A DNA stretch of 64,000 bases from Fodinibius halophilus (GCF_011059105.1 NZ_JAALLS010000003.1:62001-126000); one strand, 5' to 3'; numbered from the stretch's first letter, positions 18,677 to 28,038 are shown. Made by a program: numbers and translations. The notes: generated by a model from the letters alone, not told the origin.

Positions 18677-19690
18677 ATGAAGCGGATATTCACGATCTTC
18701 CTATTATTCGTACTTCAAAGTACGGCTTTCTGCCAATCTACTAAAGCAGACTCGGCAACATACCTGCATCCGTACTGGTCACCAGACGGCAACCAGATTG
18801 CTTTTGCTTCATCTCTCAATGGAAATTTTGATATATATGTTTTTAACCTCAACACATTTGAAATTGAAAACATAAGCAAACACCCCGCTAACGATTACTA
18901 CCCGTCGTGGTCTCCCCGCGGACGGCACGTCGCTTATTTTTCGGAACGCAAACGTGAACACCATTATGATATGAGCTACATCGGTAAAGAGGGTGAACAA
19001 TTTCCCATTAGCTCGGCTCGCAGTGGTGATCTACCTTCATGGTCGCCGGATGGCCAAAATGTACTTTACCATTCAAGTGAAGATGGTGACATGGACATTT
19101 ATTTACGCGACCATTTTACTAATGACATGCGCAAACTCACCTTTAGTGATTCTACGGATGTCTACCCATTTTTCTCGCCCGATGGCAATCAAATCTTATT
19201 CCTCTCTAACCGGGATGGGAATATGGAGATCTATACCATGGAACCGGATGGCCGGAACCAAACCCGCCTTACGTACTCGCCCCATTCCTATGAAGTTGAC
19301 CCTATCTGGTCGCCGGACGGGAAACAGATCGCCTTTGCCTCTGATCGGTACAGAAACTTTGACCTCTACATTATGGATGCAGACGGGTCTAACCAAACTC
19401 GATTAACTACCGATTCGCACTTTGACCTTAGCCCTCAATGGTCTCCTGACGGCAATCAATTGGTTTTCACTTCTGACCGCGAAGGGGACTTTAATATATA
19501 TACCATAAAAAAAGACGGTAGCGATCTCACCCAATTAACCTATCATTCTGCAAAAGACTTTTACCCCTCATGGTCCCCGGATGGTAGTAAAATCATCTTT
19601 TGTTCCAACAGGTCAGGCACCAGCAAAATCTATATTATGGATCATAATGGGGAAAACATGCGAAAAATACAGATACTTCGGCACCAGTAA
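18677..19690 (+). CDS. Periplasmic TolB-like beta-propeller (PD40 repeat) protein
   Basis: 337 residues. A cleavable signal peptide (about 1-19, ending AFCQ) is followed by six or seven PD40/WD40-like repeats with the recurring core SWSPDG..I.F.S.R.G...IY.M..DG. Examples are PYWSPDGNQIAF near residue 35 and PSWSPDGSKIIF near 300. It resembles the C-terminal propeller of TolB without TolB's N-terminal domain. Such proteins act as periplasmic protein-binding scaffolds. The gene stands alone between the HAD pair and the sigma factor. A GGGAG lies eight bases before the ATG. Confidence 0.88.
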   Translation: MKRIFTIFLLFVLQSTAFCQSTKADSATYLHPYWSPDGNQIAFASSLNGNFDIYVFNLNTFEIENISKHPANDYYPSWSPRGRHVAYFSERKREHHYDMSYIGKEGEQFPISSARSGDLPSWSPDGQNVLYHSSEDGDMDIYLRDHFTNDMRKLTFSDSTDVYPFFSPDGNQILFLSNRDGNMEIYTMEPDGRNQTRLTYSPHSYEVDPIWSPDGKQIAFASDRYRNFDLYIMDADGSNQTRLTTDSHFDLSPQWSPDGNQLVFTSDREGDFNIYTIKKDGSDLTQLTYHSAKDFYPSWSPDGSKIIFCSNRSGTSKIYIMDHNGENMRKIQILRHQ

Positions 19691-19693
19691 TCC

Positions 19694-19735
19694 CGGCTAT
19701 GAACATTCTAAGCCGTATTTTTCCTGTTTTTTTAA
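19694..19735 (+). terminator. Weak candidate terminator after the PD40 gene
   Basis: CGGCT (19694-19698) and AGCCG (19711-19715) form a short stem, followed by TATTTTTCC and a run of T residues up to about 19733. The stem is only five pairs, so the call is tentative. Confidence 0.35.
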
Positions 19736-19798
19736 ATTTGTCCTTTCTTGTAATAAATGGGGTATGCTTTGGTACTAATAGGGTAAACAACCCATACA

Positions 19799-20311
19799 AT
19801 GACTGAACAAAAACAGGAAAAAATATTTAAGCACTGGCTGGATAACCATAAAGCCCTACTCTTTAAAGTAGTGCGTGCTTATGCTTTTAGCCCGAAAGAC
19901 CATGACGATCTCTTTCAAGAGATCGCCATTCAGGTGTGGCGATCGATTCCGAATTTCAAAAAAAATTCTGCCGTTACTACCTGGCTGTATCGCATTGCCT
20001 TGAATACTGCTATGAAATGGACCCGCAAGGAAACCAAGCACCATGATGGTCATTCCTCTTTTGATGATTTCTGGCACCTCCTCCATAAAAAGGAGACTGA
20101 CCTAGATCCCCGGCTCGACTGGCTGTACGAGCAGATCTCACAACTTGATAAAATTGACCGATCAATAACATTATTGATGCTTGACGGCTTCAGCTATAAA
20201 GAGATGAGCCACATTCTGGGATTAAGTGTTTCACATATCGGGGTTAAGATCCATCGCATCAAAAAACATCTTATAAGCCTATCGGAGGATTATGAACACC
20301 ATGAAATTTGA
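19799..20311 (+). CDS. ECF-type RNA polymerase sigma factor
   Basis: 170 residues. Region 2 is about 12-80 (DHDDLFQEIAIQVWRSIPNF and TTWLYRIALNTA), and region 4 about 115-165 (DRSITLLMLDGFSYKEMSHI, LGLSVSHIGVKIHRIKKHL). It directs RNA polymerase to a specific regulon. Its last 20 bases overlap the start of the next gene, which encodes a membrane protein, so the pair is probably translationally coupled. No classical anti-sigma (zinc-finger or FecR type) lies beside it. Confidence 0.92.
   Translation: MTEQKQEKIFKHWLDNHKALLFKVVRAYAFSPKDHDDLFQEIAIQVWRSIPNFKKNSAVTTWLYRIALNTAMKWTRKETKHHDGHSSFDDFWHLLHKKETDLDPRLDWLYEQISQLDKIDRSITLLMLDGFSYKEMSHILGLSVSHIGVKIHRIKKHLISLSEDYEHHEI
20284..20288 (+). promoter_or_regulatory. 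Ribosome binding site inside the end of the sigma factor gene
   Basis: GGAGG lies within the sigma factor coding sequence, three bases before the ATG at 20292 and twelve before the ATG at 20301 (MKFENL). The wider spacing may favour the second ATG, so the membrane protein could begin at residue four of the longer form. Confidence 0.5.
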
Positions 20312-20891
20312 AAATCTACAACAAATCTGGGACCAACAAAACGAGGAAACGATGTACGCCATAAACCAAGAAGCCTTACATGACCTGATTATTTCAAAAA
20401 AACATAAAAGCCGGAATATTTTAAATTTTAGCGAATGGGCTAATATACTGGCAAATATCGGCGCCGGTGGTTTTATGTTATACATGACGCTCATAGGTAA
20501 AAATCTTAATACCCCCTTTTTAATTCTCGGCTGCATGATGGTAGCAATGGGGATGTTTGTATTTTTCAGCAGATTTAAAAGAAATCGCAAAGCAGATAAT
20601 TTTGACCAAACAATAGTTGGCGAACTGGAAGAAGCGTTAGCCGACAGCCAATCCCAGGTTCAGCTATCACAACTTTTGCGGTGGTATCTTCTGCCTATCA
20701 GTATACTAGTTCTGTTAGGTCTTGGCCTTAGCAATGTCTTCAACATCCTTTTCTTCTCATTGGCTGTAGTTGTATTTGCCGCCACGTACTGGTTTTCACA
20801 ATGGGAACATCAATGCTACGTAAATCGCCGTGATGAACTGCGGGGATTGCTAGATACCTTGGAAAAGCCTGATCCTTCAGGTCAGGACTAA
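20292..20891 (+). CDS. Multi-pass membrane protein coupled to the ECF sigma factor
   Basis: 199 residues. A cytoplasmic N-terminus (about 1-45, KFENLQQIWDQQNEETMYAI) is followed by two membrane segments (about 48-68 and 74-92), a charged loop rich in Glu/Gln (95-130), two more segments (about 130-165), and a charged C-terminus. The gene overlaps the sigma factor by 20 bases. Position is typical of a membrane anti-sigma factor, but no known anti-sigma motif is visible. The N-terminal LQQIWDQQ pattern occurs in other membrane proteins encoded beside ECF sigmas in Bacteroidota-like genomes. Role as sigma regulator is inference. Confidence 0.8.
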   Translation: MNTMKFENLQQIWDQQNEETMYAINQEALHDLIISKKHKSRNILNFSEWANILANIGAGGFMLYMTLIGKNLNTPFLILGCMMVAMGMFVFFSRFKRNRKADNFDQTIVGELEEALADSQSQVQLSQLLRWYLLPISILVLLGLGLSNVFNILFFSLAVVVFAATYWFSQWEHQCYVNRRDELRGLLDTLEKPDPSGQD

Positions 20892-21159
20892 CCACAAACG
20901 CAGTAAGTCAACCAAAAGAAACGACCATTCCCAAATACACCACAGTTACCCTCTTATTAAATTGTTATAAAACCAGTAATTTTTACGGCGATCACAAGCC
21001 CGTAAATAATTCAGCTAATAGACTGAATTTCTTGCCATCGATTTGTTATATTAAGCGCTCAAATTAGGAAGTACTTCAGACTTTGTTATGGGCTTTAGTA
21101 ATACGCCCTGAGTTTTACGAGCTTAACTGTTGTAATTATTAACCACACAGATTGTTGTT
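20892..21159. other. Leader region of sucC
   Basis: No gene is seen. TTTACGG (20982-20988) pairs with CCGTAAA (21000-21006), but no T-run follows, so it is not a clear terminator. The sucC promoter presumably lies in the AT-rich stretch 21020-21120; I could not assign -33/-7 boxes with confidence. Confidence 0.4.
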
Positions 21160-22365
21160 ATGAAAATCCACGAGTTTCAAGCGAAAGATATTTTAAAAGA
21201 GTATAACGTAGCGGTACCGGCCGGCGTTGCAGCAACAGAAGTTGATACAGCTGTACAGGCGGCAAAAGAAATGAAAGAAAATGGCGCTACTCTCTTTGTA
21301 GTAAAAGCCCAAATCCATGCCGGGGGACGCGGTAAAGGGAAAACAAAAGAAAGCGGCGTTAGCGGTGTTATTCTCTGTGATACTATTGAAGAAGTTCGCG
21401 AAGCAGCTGAATCTCTGCTCGGTGATACGCTTGTTACCGTTCAAACCGGCGAAGAAGGTCAAAAGGTTCAGCGTATCTACGTAACAGACGGTGTGGATAT
21501 AGAACAGGAGTTTTACCTCGGAATCCTGCTCGACCGCTCTCGAAGCCAAAATGTAATTATGGTATCGACAGAAGGCGGCGTTGAAATTGAAAAAGTTGCT
21601 GAAGAGACTCCTGAAAAGATTGTTAAGGAATGGGTTGAGCCGGGCATGGACCTGCAACACAACCAAGCTCGCCACCTCGCTTTTGCACTCGGTCTTGAAG
21701 GCGATGCTTTTAAAAAGGCTGTGAAATTTATCATGGCGCTGTATAACTGCTACCTGGAAACCGATGCCAACATGGTTGAGATCAACCCGCTGGTACTAAC
21801 ACCCGGTGGTGATGTAATGGCACTGGATGCAAAAATGACCTTCGATGATAACGCATTGTATCGCCACAGCGAAATTGAAGAACTGCGCGATAAGTCAGAA
21901 GAGAATCCCGTTGAGCTGGAAGCTTCTGAATTTGGCTTGAATTATATTAAGCTCGATGGAAATGTCGGATGCATGGTGAATGGTGCTGGTTTGGCCATGG
22001 CTACGATGGACATCATTAAGCTATCCGGTGGTGAACCAGCAAACTTCTTGGATGTAGGCGGTAGCGCCAATGTTGAAACCGTCAAAAACGGCTTCCGCAT
22101 TATCCTTGAAGATGAGAACGTAAAGGCCATTCTCATTAACATCTTCGGCGGTATTGTCCGATGCGATCGTGTTGCCAACGGTGTTATTGAAGCTGTTAAA
22201 GATCCTGAGATTGCTAAGAAGGTTGAAAATGTACCCATTATTGTACGTCTGCAAGGTACCAATGCCGAAGAAGCAAAAGAGATTATCGACAATTCTGATC
22301 TGAATGTAATCTCTGCAGTACTACTCAAAGAAGCTGCTGAAGAAGTTTCTAAAGTACTTGCCTAA
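21160..22365 (+). CDS. sucC: Succinyl-CoA synthetase (ADP-forming) beta subunit
   Basis: 401 residues. The N-terminal ATP-grasp domain (MKIHEFQAKDILKEYNV, then VVKAQIHAGGRGKGKTKESG) binds the nucleotide. The C-terminal CoA-ligase domain carries GNVGCMVNGAGLAMATMD, NFLDVGGSANVETV and ILINIFGGIVRCD. It forms succinate and CoA with ATP from succinyl-CoA in the TCA cycle, with the alpha subunit SucD, which is not adjacent. It stands as a single-gene unit with a strong terminator just after it. Confidence 0.97.
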   Translation: MKIHEFQAKDILKEYNVAVPAGVAATEVDTAVQAAKEMKENGATLFVVKAQIHAGGRGKGKTKESGVSGVILCDTIEEVREAAESLLGDTLVTVQTGEEGQKVQRIYVTDGVDIEQEFYLGILLDRSRSQNVIMVSTEGGVEIEKVAEETPEKIVKEWVEPGMDLQHNQARHLAFALGLEGDAFKKAVKFIMALYNCYLETDANMVEINPLVLTPGGDVMALDAKMTFDDNALYRHSEIEELRDKSEENPVELEASEFGLNYIKLDGNVGCMVNGAGLAMATMDIIKLSGGEPANFLDVGGSANVETVKNGFRIILEDENVKAILINIFGGIVRCDRVANGVIEAVKDPEIAKKVENVPIIVRLQGTNAEEAKEIIDNSDLNVISAVLLKEAAEEVSKVLA

Positions 22366-22394
22366 CAGAAGGTAGTTTATCACACTTATATAAG

Positions 22395-22427
22395 CCTGTC
22401 GGATTCATTTCCCGGCAGGTTTTTTTT
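22395..22427 (+). terminator. Rho-independent terminator after sucC
   Basis: CCTGTCGG (22395-22402) pairs with CCGGCAGG (22412-22419), with one G-U pair, and is followed by eight T residues. It is 30 bases after the sucC stop and touches the stop codon of the converging EamA gene. Confidence 0.93.
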
Positions 22428-23313
22428 ATTTCTTTTTTTTGGAGGAACCGAGGTAAATTGCCCCTAATACAATAGCCGCACCTACATATTCCAGGGCCGT
22501 TGTTGGGCGATCAAAGATGAGAATATCCCACATAAACGCTAAGGCCGGCTGTAGTAACAGGGCTAATCCCGCTACCGAGGCATTCACCTGGGGCAATCCC
22601 TTAGAAATAAAAACCCACCCAAGAGCCTGGCCCATTATGCCCAGCCCCAGCAAGGCAGCCCACGTTTGAAGATCCGGTATACTAAAATGGGCCTCGGGCT
22701 CTACCAGAACCGTAATTCCTAAAAACACAGAGGCCAGCAAACAGATCCAGGTCATATTGGCAAAAAGAGAGTAGCGCAATTTTTGCTCCTCTGATTGTGA
22801 TCTTCTGAGCGTCAAAATGTATAGAGCATAGCAAAGAGCCGTCAGTAGTCCATATACAACACCTAACTTTACAGCCCCACCTTGCTCGCCCCATCCGGTT
22901 CTTACAATAAGAAACAACCCGATAACGGCTATTGGAATAGCCACCATCAAGCGCCAGCCAAGGTGCTCTTTCAAGAACCACACAGCCAGCACGGCAACAA
23001 AGAAAACCTGCATATTACCCAGGATCGTAGCCAACCCGGGACCTACAAAAAGAATACTTCGATGCCAGAAAAACAGGTCTAAGCTAAACAGAAAGGCACA
23101 CAGAAGTGGAATAGCCAGGCTTTTTATCCCATACCACAATCGTTCTCTGCGAATAAGGGAGACCCCCAACAAAATAATACCGCCAAAAAGCATGCGGTAA
23201 AAGGCCGAAACAGTAGGCCCTACGTGAGCCAATTCCACTAATACCGAGGTAAAACTGACCATTGCCGCGCCGAAAATAATATAGGCGAGTGCATGAATAT
23301 TGGATGATCTCAT
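22426..23313 (-). CDS. EamA/DMT-family membrane transporter
   Basis: 295 residues with about ten hydrophobic segments arranged as two EamA repeats of five. The first repeat starts AYIIFGAAMVSFTSVLVELA and contains FYRMLFGGIILLG. The second ends ALAFMWDILIFDRPTTALEY followed by VGAAIVLGAIYLG. Proteins of this drug/metabolite transporter group export small metabolites or take them up; the substrate cannot be deduced. It is 34 bases upstream of bshA's stop side and on the same strand as bshA, so the order bshA-then-EamA is reversed: bshA is the downstream gene in coordinates but upstream in transcription. Confidence 0.88.
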   Translation of the reverse strand: MRSSNIHALAYIIFGAAMVSFTSVLVELAHVGPTVSAFYRMLFGGIILLGVSLIRRERLWYGIKSLAIPLLCAFLFSLDLFFWHRSILFVGPGLATILGNMQVFFVAVLAVWFLKEHLGWRLMVAIPIAVIGLFLIVRTGWGEQGGAVKLGVVYGLLTALCYALYILTLRRSQSEEQKLRYSLFANMTWICLLASVFLGITVLVEPEAHFSIPDLQTWAALLGLGIMGQALGWVFISKGLPQVNASVAGLALLLQPALAFMWDILIFDRPTTALEYVGAAIVLGAIYLGSSKKKK

Positions 23314-23347
23314 TTAGTAAAAAGCCAGGAGTAAAATCGCCTATTAA

Positions 23348-24493
23348 TTATGCTATCTGCTTGTGCATCTCACTTTTGCACTGCTCGTAATAGTTCTCGT
23401 ACTGCGTGATAATTTTACTCATCTCAAACTCTTCGGCCTGCTTACGTGCCTGCTGCGACATCTTTTGGTGCAACTCTTCATTAGATAAAATATCAACCGC
23501 ATATGAGCCCATGCAATCGATATCATCGAGATCACAAAGGTAGCCCGTTTCTCCGTGAATATTCACTTCGGGCAAGCCGCCTATGTTAGAACTGATAACC
23601 GGCACGCTGCAGCTCATCGCTTCCAGTGCCGCCAGCCCAAAAGTCTCGGATCCGGAAGGGATTAAAAACAGATCTGCAATGGAAAGAATATCTTCAACCT
23701 GATCTTGCTTGCCAAGAAAACGAACATGTCCGCAGATCCCAAGCTCACGACAGCGTTGTTCGGCACGTTGGCGATCGGGACCATCCCCCACCAGTAACAG
23801 TTTTGCTTCAATACCGTTTTTTAGTACCCGTTCAAAAACACTTACGACCTCTGGCACTCGCTTTACCTCCCGAAAGTTTGATACGTGGACTACCACTTTC
23901 TCATCATTGGGACAGATCGCTTTTTTGAAATGGTTTTTATCAGATTTCTTAAACCGATCCAGGTCAATAAAGTTGGGTATAACTTCAATATCTTTCTTGA
24001 TATCGAAGCGTTCGTAGGTTTCATCACGCAGATACTCCGAGACGGCCGTCACTCCATCACTTTGATTAATAGAAAAATCGACCACACTTTTGTAACTGGG
24101 ATCACTTCCTACAATCGTAATATCGGTACCATGGAGCGTGGTTATTAAGGGTACATCAACTGCCTTTTCACCTAAAATTTGCTTCGCCAGGTATGCGCTG
24201 GTGGCATGAGGGATAGCATAATGTACATGCAGCACATCGATCTTTTCATATTCGATAAGGTTAGCCATCTGATTGGCCAGCGCCAAGTCATAAGGCGGAT
24301 ATTCAAACAATGGGTAGGTATTCATGTTCACTTCGTGATACGAAATATTAGTTCGAAACGTATCGAGCCGGGCCGGCCTGTCATAACTTAAGATGTGAAC
24401 ATTATGTTCGCGTTGTGCTAAACCTTTTGCTAATTCAGTAGCAACCACTCCGCTACCGCCAAAGGTGGGGTAACAAACAATTCCAATATTCAT
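23348..24493 (-). CDS. bshA: N-acetylglucosaminyl-L-malate synthase, bacillithiol pathway
   Basis: 381 residues, GT4-type glycosyltransferase. It starts MNIGIVCYPTFGGSGVVATE, typical of BshA, with HVHYAIPHATSAYLA and TTLHGTDITIVGSDPSY. The C-terminal nucleotide-sugar half has PSGSETFGLAALEAMSCSVP with the E-x7-E motif. It transfers GlcNAc from UDP-GlcNAc to L-malate, the first step of bacillithiol synthesis. BshB and BshC are not in this window. The low-molecular-weight thiol fits the Bacteroidota-like assignment and may matter for the quinone-detoxification genes at 47-49 kb. Transcribed leftwards into the EamA gene with 34 bases between. Confidence 0.93.
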   Translation of the reverse strand: MNIGIVCYPTFGGSGVVATELAKGLAQREHNVHILSYDRPARLDTFRTNISYHEVNMNTYPLFEYPPYDLALANQMANLIEYEKIDVLHVHYAIPHATSAYLAKQILGEKAVDVPLITTLHGTDITIVGSDPSYKSVVDFSINQSDGVTAVSEYLRDETYERFDIKKDIEVIPNFIDLDRFKKSDKNHFKKAICPNDEKVVVHVSNFREVKRVPEVVSVFERVLKNGIEAKLLLVGDGPDRQRAEQRCRELGICGHVRFLGKQDQVEDILSIADLFLIPSGSETFGLAALEAMSCSVPVISSNIGGLPEVNIHGETGYLCDLDDIDCMGSYAVDILSNEELHQKMSQQARKQAEEFEMSKIITQYENYYEQCKSEMHKQIA

Positions 24494-24709
24494 GCTTTAT
24501 ATTTTTTTAAATCGTTTAATTCTAAAACGCCTTTTACCTGTAAATATTGTCAGATGTTATGAGCAACAAAAAAATGAACCTCCTCATTTCCGACAATGCT
24601 ATATTAGGTGCAAAGGGAGTTATCTATTATATTATAGGCTTTTAAGTATTTGCTTAAAAGAGTACCGATAACAGCTTAGTTGTCTTAACCTAAAAATAGC
24701 ACTTTACCT

Positions 24710-25477
24710 ATGGCAGGTCATTCCAAATGGTCAAATATAAAGCATAAGAAGGCCAAAGAAGACAAAAAAAGGAACAAACTTTTTAATAAGCATCTGCGCG
24801 AAATTTCTGTAGCAGCCCGCGAAGGTGGCGGTGACCCTGAAATGAACCCACGTCTCGATACTGCTATTGAGAACGCAAAGAGCGATAACGTGCCCAAAGA
24901 TAATATTGAACGAGCTATTAAAAAGGGCACCGGTGAACTTGACGAAGGCGACGGTGCTTATGAAGATGCCACCTATGAAGGTTATGGGCCGGGCGGCATT
25001 GCTTTTTTTATTGAGGTTACTACGAACAATTACAACCGTACCGTTGGCAGCATTCGACATATCTTTACTTCCCTCGGCGGTAATCTCGGGACGGATGGCT
25101 CAGTCGATTACCTTTTTGAACAAAAAGGAATGATCCGTATTAAAAAGGATGAGCACGATGTGGACGAAGAAGAGTTTATGCTTGAAGCTATTGATGCCGG
25201 TGCCGAAGATATCGATGCCGATGGCGAGTTCTTTAATGTAACGACCGGCCGCGAGTCGATGTACGAGGTGCGAGATGAGTTAGAAGATCTTGACTACGAA
25301 ATTGAATCTGCAGAACTTATTCGTATCCCCATGACCGAAGTTAAGGTTGAACCTGATGTGGCAGAGTCTAACTTTAAGCTTATGAATAAGTTTGAAGACG
25401 ACGATGATGTCTCTAATGTTTTTACTAATATGAAGATGGATGAAGAGACATTGGCTATTGCTGAACAAATGGACTAA
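24710..25477 (+). CDS. YebC/PmpR family transcriptional and translational regulator
   Basis: 255 residues. The start MAGHSKWSNIKHKKAKEDKK is the family hallmark, followed by the three-domain YebC fold (PRLDTAIENAKSDNVPKDNI, GYGPGGIAFFIEVTTNNYNR, LGTDGSVDYLFEQKG). Members act as DNA-binding regulators or as factors easing translation through proline stretches. It is divergent from bshA and followed 62 bases later by the batC gene on the same strand. Confidence 0.95.
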   Translation: MAGHSKWSNIKHKKAKEDKKRNKLFNKHLREISVAAREGGGDPEMNPRLDTAIENAKSDNVPKDNIERAIKKGTGELDEGDGAYEDATYEGYGPGGIAFFIEVTTNNYNRTVGSIRHIFTSLGGNLGTDGSVDYLFEQKGMIRIKKDEHDVDEEEFMLEAIDAGAEDIDADGEFFNVTTGRESMYEVRDELEDLDYEIESAELIRIPMTEVKVEPDVAESNFKLMNKFEDDDDVSNVFTNMKMDEETLAIAEQMD

Positions 25478-25539
25478 ATTTTACAATTTCGATTGTCATT
25501 TTTCGTTATGCTATCTCATTGAAATCAGATGACGTTGCT

Positions 25540-26274
25540 ATGAAATATTTTCTCACTTTTGTACTTGCACTATTCCTTGTAGCAGCCTCCGTTGAAGATG
25601 CTCGAAAAGCCAACGAGGCCTATGAAAATGAAAACTACAAAGAAGCTATAACACTGTATAAAAAGGCTATTGATGCCAACCCTGAAAACGCAAAGCTTTA
25701 CTTTAATCTGGCTAATGCCCAAGCCAAAGCCGGTAAAACAAAAGAGGCTATACGCACTTTTGAGCAATACAAGTCGATGACAGATACTCCCAAAGAGCGA
25801 GCCAAAGCAAATTATAACATCGGCAATGTACTCTCAAAGATGAAGAAATGGGATAAAGCTGTTGATTATTATAAAAAGTCGCTTCGTTACATGAGCGATG
25901 ATGCTGATGCCAAACATAATTTTGAATTGGCTAAAAAGAAGAAAAAAGAGCAGGACGAAAAAAAGAAACAACAAAAGAAGCAGAATAAGAAAAACCAGAA
26001 GAACCAAGACAAGAATAAAAAGCAGCAAAACAAACAAAACCAGCAGAACAAGAATAACGACCAGAACAATCAACAAAATCAACAGCAAAAAAATAAGCAA
26101 AATCAACAGAACCAAGAGCAGCAAAAGAAGAAACAGCAGCGCCCTCAGAAAGTGAGTAAAGCCGAGGCCGAGAAGATTCTTAAAGCCCTGGAACAAAAAG
26201 AGAAAGATCTGCTAAAAAAATTCAGGAAAAAGAAAACGAAGTCCAGTAAGAGTAAGAATGAAAAAGATTGGTAA
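25540..26274 (+). CDS. batC: BatC-like TPR protein with Lys/Gln/Asn-rich tail
   Basis: 244 residues from the ATG at 25540, which gives a signal peptide MKYFLTFVLALFLVAAS; a TTG 21 bases upstream would spoil it. Two or three TPR motifs follow (about 20-120: YKEAITLYKKAIDANPENAK, then AKANYNIGNVLSKMKKWDKA and VDYYKKSLRY). Residues about 125-210 are an extreme low-complexity stretch of Lys, Gln and Asn, and a basic C-terminal helix closes the protein. In bat operons this protein accompanies the von Willebrand domain proteins BatA/BatB in a periplasmic complex. It overlaps batD by 17 bases. The low-complexity tail is probably disordered and varies between species. Confidence 0.85.
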   Translation: MKYFLTFVLALFLVAASVEDARKANEAYENENYKEAITLYKKAIDANPENAKLYFNLANAQAKAGKTKEAIRTFEQYKSMTDTPKERAKANYNIGNVLSKMKKWDKAVDYYKKSLRYMSDDADAKHNFELAKKKKKEQDEKKKQQKKQNKKNQKNQDKNKKQQNKQNQQNKNNDQNNQQNQQQKNKQNQQNQEQQKKKQQRPQKVSKAEAEKILKALEQKEKDLLKKFRKKKTKSSKSKNEKDW

Positions 26275-28036
26275 GCAACTTAGCGTAATAGTATTTCTGC
26301 TTCCACTGCTGGGCCTACTCCCCAAACAGGCACTAGCCCAATCTGATGTCTCTGTTGATGCCAGCGTTTCGGAAACGACTATTTATACCGGTGAACGTGT
26401 CGGCTTCTCCATAGAGATAAGCGGTAGCTTTAATAACGTATCCCGGCCCAAGCTTCCGGAATTTGAAGGCCTCCGTTTACTCAGCAATAATCCCTCCACT
26501 TCGCGCAGCTACAGCTTTGTTAATGGCAAAAGTAGTACTACCTATACCTACAGCTATTATTTAGTAGCTCAAAACAAAGGGCAACAGCGTATCCCTCCCG
26601 CCACCGTCACTATTGATGGTGAAGAGTATAACACCGATCCCATTAATGTAAAAATTGTAGACCGTAATACGTCTGCAAACTCTTCGAAATCGGAGAAGCC
26701 TGATATTTTTTTAAAACTTGAGGTCTCTGACCTAAAACCGGTTACCGGACAGCAGATAATCACGGATGTGGTTTTGTTCTTTAAGGATGGTCTCGAAGTA
26801 AGCTCTTACCAGCAAGTACCCGGCTGGAAAGCGGAAGGATTCTGGAAGGAACAGCTTCAAAACACCCGCCGCCCAAAAGCGACCTCAACAATTATCGATG
26901 GTATCCGGTATCGCAAAGCACGACTGCTACAGTTTTCGCTCTTCCCTACCAAAGCAGGAAAACTCGAAATTAGTCCCTACAAAATTATAGTCTCGGTACG
27001 ATCTACCAAATCACGTAACGATCCTTTCAGCAGTTTCTTTAGCGGCTTTGGCAATAATCAACGCCAAATAGAACTAACCAGCGACCCTCTTGAAGTTGAC
27101 GTAAAATCGTTGCCCAGTACCGAAAACAGTGATTACCTGGGCGCCGTAGGCTCTTTTAATATATCACGAAAAATTAGTACTAATACAGCTACTGTTGGTG
27201 AATCCATAGAACTTACAACCAACATCGAAGGAACCGGCAATGTACCACTTATTACTAAGCCGGAATATGAACTTCCCGATGGCCTTGAAGTTTATGATCC
27301 ACAACAGGGTTCTGCACTTAACCGCAGCAATAGTCGTATTAGCGGAAGTAAAACATTTACTGATGTCTTTGTAGCGCGTTCTCCGGGCGATTATACCATC
27401 CCCGAAAAAACGGTCTCCTATTTTAATCCCACCCAAAATGATTTTATCACTAAGACCCTTCCTGCTTTAAGCTTTAATGTAAAAGAGAACCCAAATAAAA
27501 TAACTGCAGCAAGTAATACACAGGCCTTTCCCGTACGCCCTGTTACCGGTCTTGCCTCATGGGTTAGTCCGCGATCCTCTTCTTTAATATCTCATTGGTG
27601 GTTTTGGATGGGAATTATATTACCCCTCGCAGTCTTAGGCGTTGCATATTGGCAGAAATCTTATATCGAAAAAATGAATAACGATCAGGCATTCGCCCGC
27701 TCTCAAAAGGCCACCGACAAAGCGATGGAACGCCTCGACAAAACTATTACACTATCAGAAGAGGGCAACATCAAACAAGCCTACAACATGCTTCAAAAAG
27801 CCCTTACCGGTTTTATCAGTGATCGCCTTACCTTGCCCGAAGCCGGCCTTTCAAATGCCGACTATATTGAAGCGTTAAAGGAGGAAGATATTGATGAAAA
27901 CCTGATCAAAAATATTCGCATGCTGCTCGACAAGTGTGCGTCTATCAGCTATGCACCTGATACAACCCATGAATACCTGAAGTCTCATGTGGGCCTTGCC
28001 GAGAGCACCCTCGAAAAATTGAAAAAAGTATTATAA
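26258..28036 (+). CDS. batD: BatD family membrane protein
   Basis: 592 residues: signal peptide (about 1-27, ending ALAQ), then a long periplasmic region of beta-sandwich domains. Its early part reads VDASVSETTIYTGERVGFSI, with the later GQQIITDVVLFFKDGLEVSS and TVGESIELTTNIEGTGNVPL. A single membrane segment follows at about 448-468 (WWFWMGIILPLAVLGVAYW), then a cytoplasmic helical C-terminus. It matches BatD (oxygen-tolerance family) of Bacteroides and Leptospira bat operons. It overlaps batC and is followed after two bases by batE. Confidence 0.9.
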   Translation: MKKIGKQLSVIVFLLPLLGLLPKQALAQSDVSVDASVSETTIYTGERVGFSIEISGSFNNVSRPKLPEFEGLRLLSNNPSTSRSYSFVNGKSSTTYTYSYYLVAQNKGQQRIPPATVTIDGEEYNTDPINVKIVDRNTSANSSKSEKPDIFLKLEVSDLKPVTGQQIITDVVLFFKDGLEVSSYQQVPGWKAEGFWKEQLQNTRRPKATSTIIDGIRYRKARLLQFSLFPTKAGKLEISPYKIIVSVRSTKSRNDPFSSFFSGFGNNQRQIELTSDPLEVDVKSLPSTENSDYLGAVGSFNISRKISTNTATVGESIELTTNIEGTGNVPLITKPEYELPDGLEVYDPQQGSALNRSNSRISGSKTFTDVFVARSPGDYTIPEKTVSYFNPTQNDFITKTLPALSFNVKENPNKITAASNTQAFPVRPVTGLASWVSPRSSSLISHWWFWMGIILPLAVLGVAYWQKSYIEKMNNDQAFARSQKATDKAMERLDKTITLSEEGNIKQAYNMLQKALTGFISDRLTLPEAGLSNADYIEALKEEDIDENLIKNIRMLLDKCASISYAPDTTHEYLKSHVGLAESTLEKLKKVL

Positions 28037-28038
28037 CT

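Noticed and set aside
25834-26196. 120-codon Leu-rich minus-strand frame opposite batC
   Set aside because: It is the complement of the Lys/Gln/Asn tract and has no independent support.
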